Origin: DASPMP01 sp035248725
GTDB lineage: Bacteria > Gemmatimonadota > Gemmatimonadetes > Gemmatimonadales > Gemmatimonadaceae
Direction of reading: 5' to 3'
DNA: 12,950 bases
NCBI GenBank assembly: GCA_035248725.1
Contig: DATFHG010000231.1
Span: 1 to 12,950 of the forward strand
This document shows, piece after piece, positions 1-5,511 of this stretch. The notes under the pieces are model-generated. The model was not told the DNA's origin, did no database searches, and worked only from the letters and a program-made list of their open reading frames with translations. Made by a program: the position numbers and the translations under genes. Each line of letters opens with the position of its first letter. The first letter of the stretch is position 1.

Positions 1-99
1 GTGCGCGAGATGGAGGGACGACGAATCGAAACGCTGGCGGTGGATCTGCACAGCGCGGGAGATCGGCGCGGAAAGGAGCGCGAGGCGGCCGGGTCCTAG
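1..99 (+). CDS. C-terminal fragment of an unidentified plus-strand protein
   Basis: Frame 1 is open from the first base to a TAG at 97-99, giving 32 residues rich in Arg and Glu with the core RRIETLAVDL. The codons show the pattern of real genes in this GC-rich DNA: roughly 80% GC at position 1, about half at position 2 and 75% at position 3. I do not recognise the family and the upstream part lies outside the window, so no function is offered. It converges on the M28 peptidase gene; the two stop codons are three bases apart, with no room for a terminator between them. It could be a chance open frame, since 32 codons is short. Confidence 0.35.
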   Translation: MREMEGRRIETLAVDLHSAGDRRGKEREAAGS

Positions 100-102
100 T
101 CG

Positions 103-1617
103 CTAGCGGGTGGCGGGCGGGTGCCTCGGCAGCAGCCGGTCGAGATTGGCGAGCTGCCACGCATTCACCGCCATGACGGTTGCCGCCTGCGTGATGTCGT
201 TCGGCACGGTGTGATCGAAGACATCCACCTGCGAGTGGTGCGTGTGGTCGTAGCCCCGGGGCAGCTGATCGTAGTTGAACGCAGGCACGCCCGCCGGCAG
301 AAACGACAGATGGTCCGTGCCGGTCTTGTGCTCCGATCGCACCCCCAGCGGCCCGAGCGCGGCCAGCGGACGCATCATGTCCGTCCACAGTGCGTTGAGC
401 TCGTCCCATCCCTGCAGTCCGACACCCGTGATTCGGCCGCTGCCGTTGTCGAGAACCAGCACGCCCTGGAAGCGCGGCATCTCGTCGCGATGTGCCATGA
501 CGTAGTACTGCGACCCGAACAACCCCTCCTCTTCGCCGGTGAAGAACGCGAAGCGGATCGTACGCCTGGGACGCACCCCCGTCGCTTTCAGTGCACCGAG
601 AATCCGTGCGGCCTCGAGCACCGCAATCGAGCCCGTGCCGTTATCGGTGGCACCGGTGCCGAGGTCCCACGAATCGAGGTGCGCACCGACCAGCACGACT
701 TCGTCCGGATGTTCGCTCCCGCGGATCTCGCCGACGGTATTCCATTGCGTCAGGGTATCGGTGCCGAATCGGTTCGACGCATTGACTTCGACACGCACGC
801 GGTCGCCGTTGGCAAGATCGCGCTGAAATTCCGAGAACGTCTCGTTCGCGACGACCACCATGGGAAACGCCGCGACGTCCGCCGGCGATCCGCTCATGGT
901 GAGCAGGGCGAACTCCTTTCCGCCGTCGATGATCTGACCGGCGATGGCGTTCGAGGCGAGCAGGTCCGCGCGCTCGGACAGGAACGAACGTTCTTCCGGT
1001 GTGCGCTGTCGCCGCAACAGCTTCCGCAGCGAGTCGACGCGCAGCGAGTCGACGCGGTCCGGCGCATCGGGATTCGTACGCGGATACGGGGGGCCAAGCA
1101 TGACCCATGCGCCATTCAGCTTGCCGGCGAACCGGCGATCGAAATCAGCACGTGTCGTCGCGTCCATGAAGACGACGTCACCAGCGACGGGGCCGTTCGT
1201 CCCGGGCGCCCAGGCCCAGGACACTGCCTGCAGCCAACGCTCGTGCGGTTGCACGAGACGCATGGAGATGGGGCCGCGCGTCCAGCCGATGCCGAACGGC
1301 CACGGCTCGAGCCGCACCGAGTCCGCGCCATAGTCGCGCAACTTCCGGGCGATCCAGTCATTCGCGCGACGCGCGCCCGCTGAACCGGTGAGACGCGGAC
1401 CGATGACATCGGTGAGATACCGCAGGTCGTCTCGGACGTGGGAGCGCTGTGCGCCTTCCGCCATCAGAAACGCGATCGTTCCGGAATCCGCGGGCACCGC
1501 GATCGACATCTGTGCCACCGACGGTGCGACCTGCACCGCTGCGGACGCGGTCGGCGCGGCGTGCGGCGCACAGGCGGTGCCGAGCAACGCCAGAAAAGCA
1601 ATTCGAGTGCGATTCAT
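103..1617 (-). CDS. exported M28-family metallopeptidase (carboxypeptidase Q-like)
   Basis: A 504-residue zinc aminopeptidase/carboxypeptidase that should release amino acids from peptides outside the cytoplasm. The N-terminus (MNRTRIAFLALLGTAC) is a signal sequence; Cys16 may be a lipidation site, but Gly at -3 makes the lipobox weak, so ordinary secretion is also possible. Residues about 140-280 look like the protease-associated insert. The M28 catalytic core follows: GAHLDSWD (His313, Asp315), ATDNGTG (Asp325, bridging ligand), TGEEEGLFGS (Glu362 general base, Glu363 ligand), VLVLDNGSG (Asp390) and HTHHSQVD (His461 ligand). All expected ligands are present, so the enzyme should be active. 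The ATG at 1617 lies two bases after the pdxA stop, suggesting coupled translation as the last gene of the array. An oddity is a 15-base tandem duplication encoding two VDSLR units at residues 189-198. The open frame continues upstream of the ATG, but only as antisense to pdxA. Substrate is unknown. Confidence 0.93.
   Translation of the reverse strand: MNRTRIAFLALLGTACAPHAAPTASAAVQVAPSVAQMSIAVPADSGTIAFLMAEGAQRSHVRDDLRYLTDVIGPRLTGSAGARRANDWIARKLRDYGADSVRLEPWPFGIGWTRGPISMRLVQPHERWLQAVSWAWAPGTNGPVAGDVVFMDATTRADFDRRFAGKLNGAWVMLGPPYPRTNPDAPDRVDSLRVDSLRKLLRRQRTPEERSFLSERADLLASNAIAGQIIDGGKEFALLTMSGSPADVAAFPMVVVANETFSEFQRDLANGDRVRVEVNASNRFGTDTLTQWNTVGEIRGSEHPDEVVLVGAHLDSWDLGTGATDNGTGSIAVLEAARILGALKATGVRPRRTIRFAFFTGEEEGLFGSQYYVMAHRDEMPRFQGVLVLDNGSGRITGVGLQGWDELNALWTDMMRPLAALGPLGVRSEHKTGTDHLSFLPAGVPAFNYDQLPRGYDHTHHSQVDVFDHTVPNDITQAATVMAVNAWQLANLDRLLPRHPPATR
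1025..1056. repeat. 15-base perfect tandem duplication inside the M28 gene
   Basis: CGCAGCGAGTCGACG occurs twice back to back (1025-1039 and 1040-1054), with two more matching bases. On the minus strand it encodes RVDSLRVDSLR in the insert between the protease-associated region and the catalytic core. The unit is a multiple of three, so the frame is kept. It probably arose by slippage. Confidence 0.85.
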
Positions 1618-1619
1618 GA

Positions 1620-2543
1620 TCAGCGAGGGATCGTGGTCCGCGCGATGGAAGCGCAGAGAAGTGTAGCCTCGATCATGCTCGACGCGTCGGCCACGCCGCG
1701 ATGGGCGATGTCGAGCGCGGTGCCATGATCCGGTGACGTCCGCGGGAACGGCAGCCCCAGCGTCACGTTCACGGCGTGGCCGAACGCCGCGACCTTGATG
1801 GCGGTCATCCCGACGTCGTGATACGGGGCAATCACGGCGTCGAACTCGCCGCGCATCGCGCGCACGAACACGGTGTCCGCGGGAAACGGGCCTGCGACTC
1901 CAGCGCGCCGCGCGGCCGGCGCGAGCAGGTCGTCGTCCTCGTTGCCGAAGCGTCCGTGGTCGCCAGCGTGCGGGTTCAGCGCACACAGCGCGAGACGCGG
2001 CTCGGCGATGCCGAACCAGGCGCGAAGACCCGCGCGCGTCGTGGACGCGGCGTCCTCGATGCGCTGCTCGGTGAGCGCGCGCGGCACATCGCGCAGCGCG
2101 ATATGCATCGTGGCGAGGACGACGCGCAGCGCATTGCGACGAGCTCCGCCCTCGGCGCCGTCGGCGCTCGTGAGCATCATTGCCACCTTCGACCCGGTGA
2201 GCTCCGCCAGCATCTCGGTGTGGCCTGGAAACGAGTATCCAGCGAGCGGCAGCACGGACTTGTCGATCGGGGCCGTCACGATGCCATGCACGTCGCCGCG
2301 TCGCGCCAGCTGCACGGCGCGCTCGATGGCCATGCCCGCGATGCGACCGGCCGCTGCGTCGCCGGCATCGCGATGCCACTCGCCGACGGATTCGTTCACG
2401 TCCACTTCGGTGCCGGTCGGGCCAACGACCACCAGCTGCGCGGCGCGAGACGCGCGCCCGTCGCGCAGCATCTTGGCGACGATCTCCGGGCCGATGCCGC
2501 GCGGATCGCCGAGCGTGACGGCAAGCCGCGGCAGGTCGCTCAC
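1620..2543 (-). CDS. pdxA: 4-hydroxythreonine-4-phosphate dehydrogenase PdxA
   Basis: Cytoplasmic enzyme of the DXP-dependent pyridoxal 5'-phosphate route. It oxidises 4-phosphooxy-threonine with NAD+, and its product condenses with deoxyxylulose phosphate via PdxJ. The 307 residues show the family pattern: N-terminal LAVTLGDPRGIGPE, TAPIDKSVL (Lys95), FPGHTEML (His108), and the three metal-binding histidines in ATMHIAL (His147), LNPHAGDHG (His192) and PYHDVGM (His242). The C-terminal NVTLGLPFPRTSPDHGTA completes it. Family members usually have TAPINK and YHDQG; the D and V here are mild variants. I chose the GTG at 2543 because it starts one base after the SurA-like gene's TGA and places the conserved LGDPRG at residue 11, as in homologues. 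A TTG at 2576 would add 11 Pro/Arg-rich residues overlapping the upstream gene. Neither start has a clear Shine-Dalgarno, which fits translational coupling. The surA-pdxA order matches Escherichia coli. Confidence 0.96.
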   Translation of the reverse strand: MSDLPRLAVTLGDPRGIGPEIVAKMLRDGRASRAAQLVVVGPTGTEVDVNESVGEWHRDAGDAAAGRIAGMAIERAVQLARRGDVHGIVTAPIDKSVLPLAGYSFPGHTEMLAELTGSKVAMMLTSADGAEGGARRNALRVVLATMHIALRDVPRALTEQRIEDAASTTRAGLRAWFGIAEPRLALCALNPHAGDHGRFGNEDDDLLAPAARRAGVAGPFPADTVFVRAMRGEFDAVIAPYHDVGMTAIKVAAFGHAVNVTLGLPFPRTSPDHGTALDIAHRGVADASSMIEATLLCASIARTTIPR

Positions 2544-2544
2544 G

Positions 2545-3909
2545 TCAGCCGGTTTTGGACGGCGCGGTGGGGCCAAGGCGAATGGACACGTACGCTTCCT
2601 TTCGCAGTGAATCCAGGAAGCGACGGATGGAGCCTTCCTCCACGAGCTGTTGCCGCACGCGCTCGCGCAGATCGCTGAGCTTGTACTCGCCGCCCTCCTC
2701 CACCGCCGCGAGCCGCGCGACGACGACCTTCGGGTGGCCAGCCGGTCCCGGGATCTCGAACACCGCGATGTCGCCGGCCTTCTTGCCGGCGAACGCCTGC
2801 TGATACGTCGCCGGCATGGAGTCGCGCGGGATCGGCGTCAGGATGCTGGTCTCCTCGCCGCTGGCGTAGTCGTGGTGCGCGCGCGCCAGCGAGTCGAACG
2901 ACACACCCGCCGCCCACTGCTTCGCCACCGTGTCCGCCTCCGCGCGCGCGCGTGCGTCGTCGGCGGAGTCGAGCTTCGGACGAATCAGGATGTGCCGGGC
3001 CTTCACCTCGCCCGGCTTGACGCGATCGACGCGAATGATGTGGAAGCCATGCACCGTCTCGACGACGGGACTCAGGTCGCCAGGACGCAGCGCGAACATC
3101 CAGCGCTCGAACTCCGGCACCATGGTGCCGCGACCGTTCCATCCGAGGTCCCCGCCCTGCGCGCCCGACACCGAATCCATGGACTCGCGCTTGGCGATGC
3201 GCTCGAAATCGCCGCCGCCCTTGATCTCGACGAGGAGTGACTCCGCCTTGGCGCGCGCCTTGGCCTTGGCCGCTTCGGTGGGTTTCGGCGCGATCACGAT
3301 CTGTCGGAACGTGACCGTGGCCGGCCGCCGCGGCAGCGTCGTGCGCGTACGGTTGAAGGCCTCCTGCACGTCCTGCTCGGTCACGTTGACCGGCGGGATC
3401 TTCCCTTCCGATCGCATCTTGTCGATGACGCGACGCTGCAGCTCGTTGCGGCGCATCTGCTCCGTGAGGAAGCGACGGTACTCTTCCTGGGAGCCGAGAC
3501 CCGCCTTGGCGAGCTCGGCGCGGAACTCCGCGTCGCTCGTGAATCGCGCGCGCACATCGTGGAGCTGGCGATCGACACTGGACGCGACGTCCTGGTCGGT
3601 CACTTCGATCTTGAGCAGCTTCGCCTTCTGAACGAGGAGCTCTTCGTCGACGAGCTGGTTCACGACGTCCGCGGCGAGCTTGTCGTACTCGTCCTGGCTG
3701 CGCGGCGGGGTGAAGCCCGGCTGCTGGCCCATCGACAGAATGCGTTCCTGCACGTCGTACTGCGTGATGGGCTGGTCGCCGACGACGGCGACGATGCGGT
3801 CCAGCATGACCCGCGTGGTGTCGCCCGCGGGCGCCGTGGGGATCGGTTGCGTGGGCTGCTGCGCGCCGAGCGCAGCAGCGGCGATGGAAAGAAGCAGCAG
3901 CGATTTCAT
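2545..3909 (-). CDS. surA: SurA-like periplasmic chaperone / peptidyl-prolyl isomerase with two parvulin domains
   Basis: A 454-residue exported protein built like SurA, which escorts unfolded outer-membrane proteins through the periplasm. The signal peptide is MKSLLLLSIAAAALGAQ, followed by a Pro/Thr linker. A SurA-type N-terminal helical chaperone module covers about residues 34-190 (LDRIVAVVGDQPITQYDV is characteristic). Parvulin domain 1 is at about 198-297, with QGGDLGW (251-257) and GFHIIRV (288-294). Parvulin domain 2 is at about 304-401; it starts with KARHILI but lacks the GGxLG motif and is probably catalytically degenerate. A C-terminal helix (about 408-445) completes the SurA fold. 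Start: the ATG at 3909 has an AGGA Shine-Dalgarno five bases upstream and begins the signal peptide cleanly; the ATG at 3915 and GTG at 3924 would sit on top of that site. The stop is one base before pdxA. The symbol rests on domain order and synteny with pdxA; a PrsA/PpiD-like role is the alternative. Confidence 0.92.
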   Translation of the reverse strand: MKSLLLLSIAAAALGAQQPTQPIPTAPAGDTTRVMLDRIVAVVGDQPITQYDVQERILSMGQQPGFTPPRSQDEYDKLAADVVNQLVDEELLVQKAKLLKIEVTDQDVASSVDRQLHDVRARFTSDAEFRAELAKAGLGSQEEYRRFLTEQMRRNELQRRVIDKMRSEGKIPPVNVTEQDVQEAFNRTRTTLPRRPATVTFRQIVIAPKPTEAAKAKARAKAESLLVEIKGGGDFERIAKRESMDSVSGAQGGDLGWNGRGTMVPEFERWMFALRPGDLSPVVETVHGFHIIRVDRVKPGEVKARHILIRPKLDSADDARARAEADTVAKQWAAGVSFDSLARAHHDYASGEETSILTPIPRDSMPATYQQAFAGKKAGDIAVFEIPGPAGHPKVVVARLAAVEEGGEYKLSDLRERVRQQLVEEGSIRRFLDSLRKEAYVSIRLGPTAPSKTG

Positions 3910-3914
3910 ACGCA

Positions 3915-3920
3915 TCCTAC
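3915..3920 (-). promoter_or_regulatory. Shine-Dalgarno of the SurA-like gene
   Basis: On the minus strand the bases read GTAGGA, with a five-base spacer to the ATG at 3909. This decides the start among three in-frame candidates (3909, 3915, 3924), because the two upstream ones overlap it or precede it. Confidence 0.7.
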
Positions 3921-3952
3921 CCACGGCGTTGAGTTCAGGGTCCGCCCAACCG

Positions 3953-5419
3953 TTAGCGCTTCGTCCCGCTGTCGCGCTTCGCGGTCGTGTCCGGTCGCGG
4001 CGCCGGCAGCGGCACCTGCGAGCGCGGCTGCGACGACGTGCGCGACGAGTCCGCCGTATTGCGCAGCTTCTGCGCCCGCTCCACGGCGCGATCGACGCCC
4101 GCGGGATAGATCTTGGACGTGTACTTGGACGCGAGCACGACCTGCACCGGCTGGGGAACCGGAACGGGCTGCGCCTGACCCGCCATCACGCGATCGAGAT
4201 ACGCCTCCACCTTGGTCGCCGCGTAGCGCTCGCGCTCGGGAACGCTCTTCGCGCTGTCCGACAGCGTCTTGGGATCGATGCCGATCTGCATCCAGAGCTG
4301 CTGGACGAGCTGACGGAATTCATCGTGCAGCCGCTGTCTTTCCTCGGCGGTGATGTCGATCTTGGCGCTGTCCGCCTTCTGGATCATCACCTCGTTGCGC
4401 GCGACACTCTTCACGAAGTCGCGAATCACCGTATCCGGCGCCTGCTGCAACTGCTGCCCGACGCGCATCTGGGGCGGCATCGCTTCCACCCATTTCACGA
4501 ACTCGCCGGTCGTGAGCTGACCTCCTTTGTACGTGGCAAGGACGTCGTCGTCGCCGCGATGCGCCGACAATTCCCGCGCCGCGGACTTCGCCACCGCGGG
4601 CGCGTTCGACTTCACGTTGATGTTCGACTCCGCGTCCAGCTTCGCGATGTAGGTGCTCTCGGCCACCTGGCGTGAGCCCGCTCCGTACGCCTGATCGAAA
4701 TCCGATTTCGCGTCGTTGTAGGTGAGTCGCTGGATGATGTGATACCCGAACTGCGTTTCCACCGGCGCCGAGATCTGTCCCGGACGCAGGGCGGCCACGG
4801 CGTCGCTGAACGGCTTGACCATCTCCTCGCGATGGAATGCGCCCAGACTCCCGCCGCGCTGCGCGGAGCCCGGATCGTTGCTGTACTTCTTCGCCATGTC
4901 GGCAAAGTTGGCGCTCGTGAGCTGCGCGCGAACGCTTTCCGCTTTCTTGCGCACCGAATCCTTCTGCTGCGCCGTGGCATTGCCGGGCACGGTGAACAGA
5001 ATGTGGCGCGCAACGAGCAGCCCGCCGCTCGCCTGATTGTACGCGGCTTCCGATCCGGAGTCCTGCTTGAAGTTCGACGAGACGGACTGCATCAGCCGCT
5101 GCAGGCGGATGTTGCCGATGAGGCCCGCCGCCGCCTGATCCACCGCCTTCGGATCGGCGAGCGAATCGTTGTGGGCCGCGGCGACACCCAGCAGCTGGTA
5201 GCTGGACCACAGGTCCGTCACGATCATCGCGGTCTCGCGATTCACCGGCACCTGAATGGTGGCGTTGCCGAGCAGGTCGGACAGCCGATTGACCGAGAGC
5301 TCCTGATCGGCGGCGCGCGCGGCCACGTCCACGTGAGCGGTGAGCGCCTCCTTGAGCCCGTCGCATCCGGCGACGAAGGCACCGGCGCCGAGCAGCAGGG
5401 CGAGGGATCGAATTTTCAC
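3953..5419 (-). CDS. lipoprotein parvulin-type peptidyl-prolyl cis-trans isomerase (PpiC domain)
   Basis: A 488-residue envelope isomerase predicted to be lipid-anchored. The signal sequence ends in the canonical lipobox VAGC with Cys19. Residues about 30-130 are helical and resemble the SurA/PrsA N-terminal chaperone part. One parvulin domain spans about 134-233: ARHILFTV (137-144), AKKYSNDPGS (176-185), RGGSLGAF (188-195) and FGYHIIQ (224-230), with the catalytic-domain motifs intact. A long second helical region (about 300-415) has no recognisable isomerase. A low-complexity Pro/Ser/Thr/Arg tail (about 414-488) could span toward the envelope or cell wall. The start is the GTG at 5419, because AAGGAG lies five bases upstream and the signal peptide then begins MKIRSLALLL; the in-frame ATG at 5446 lies beyond that Shine-Dalgarno and inside a repeat. 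Together with the adjacent SurA-like gene it gives two successive isomerases in the array, one anchored and one soluble. Confidence 0.92.
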   Translation of the reverse strand: MKIRSLALLLGAGAFVAGCDGLKEALTAHVDVAARAADQELSVNRLSDLLGNATIQVPVNRETAMIVTDLWSSYQLLGVAAAHNDSLADPKAVDQAAAGLIGNIRLQRLMQSVSSNFKQDSGSEAAYNQASGGLLVARHILFTVPGNATAQQKDSVRKKAESVRAQLTSANFADMAKKYSNDPGSAQRGGSLGAFHREEMVKPFSDAVAALRPGQISAPVETQFGYHIIQRLTYNDAKSDFDQAYGAGSRQVAESTYIAKLDAESNINVKSNAPAVAKSAARELSAHRGDDDVLATYKGGQLTTGEFVKWVEAMPPQMRVGQQLQQAPDTVIRDFVKSVARNEVMIQKADSAKIDITAEERQRLHDEFRQLVQQLWMQIGIDPKTLSDSAKSVPERERYAATKVEAYLDRVMAGQAQPVPVPQPVQVVLASKYTSKIYPAGVDRAVERAQKLRNTADSSRTSSQPRSQVPLPAPRPDTTAKRDSGTKR

Positions 5420-5424
5420 TGGAA

Positions 5425-5430
5425 CTCCTT
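5425..5430 (-). promoter_or_regulatory. strong Shine-Dalgarno of the lipoprotein isomerase gene
   Basis: The minus strand reads AAGGAG, five bases before the GTG at 5419. It is the best ribosome binding site in the array. It sits in the only wide gap of the array, so this gene can be translated independently of mfd. Confidence 0.85.
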
Positions 5431-5442
5431 TTGTCTTTCCGA

Positions 5443-5501
5443 TCATTGCGAGGAATCTGTACTTCGCGCCGTGCGGATCCCTCGCTTCGCTCGGGATGAC
5501 A
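5443..5501 (-). repeat. REP-like intergenic repeat with inverted arms
   Basis: The 92-base gap between mfd and the lipoprotein isomerase gene holds a stretch that on the minus strand reads GTCATCCCGAGCGAAGCGAG, continues through GGGATCC, and ends TTCCTCGCAATGA. From memory this resembles a short dispersed repeat found between genes in several GC-rich phyla including Acidobacteria and Gemmatimonadota; I could not check that. It contains an inverted repeat: arms 5448-5456 and 5477-5485 pair over nine positions (one G-U in RNA) around a 20-base spacer. No T-run follows on either strand, so it is not an ordinary intrinsic terminator. It lies 12 bases upstream of the isomerase Shine-Dalgarno and could affect processing or stability of the message. 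Confidence 0.6.
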
Positions 5502-5511
5502 GCGGCCGATA

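Noticed and set aside
121..1383. Long plus-strand open frame opposite the M28 gene
   Set aside because: It is antisense to a gene with all its catalytic motifs; the translation is Arg/His/Val-rich with no family features, typical of a mirror frame in GC-rich DNA.
1621..1632. CAGCGAGGGATC at the end of pdxA as another repeat copy
   Set aside because: Only the short core matches and it lies in coding sequence; chance agreement is likely.
1776..2678. Plus-strand open frame opposite pdxA and the end of the SurA-like gene
   Set aside because: Shadow of two well-supported minus-strand genes; composition (Arg, Ala, His) is that of an antisense frame.
5420..5446. ATG at 5446 as start of the lipoprotein isomerase
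   Set aside because: It lies upstream of the strong AAGGAG and inside the repeat; GTG at 5419 gives a proper lipoprotein signal peptide.
5443..5501. Intrinsic terminator between mfd and the isomerase gene
   Set aside because: The hairpin arms are not followed by a T-run on either strand.
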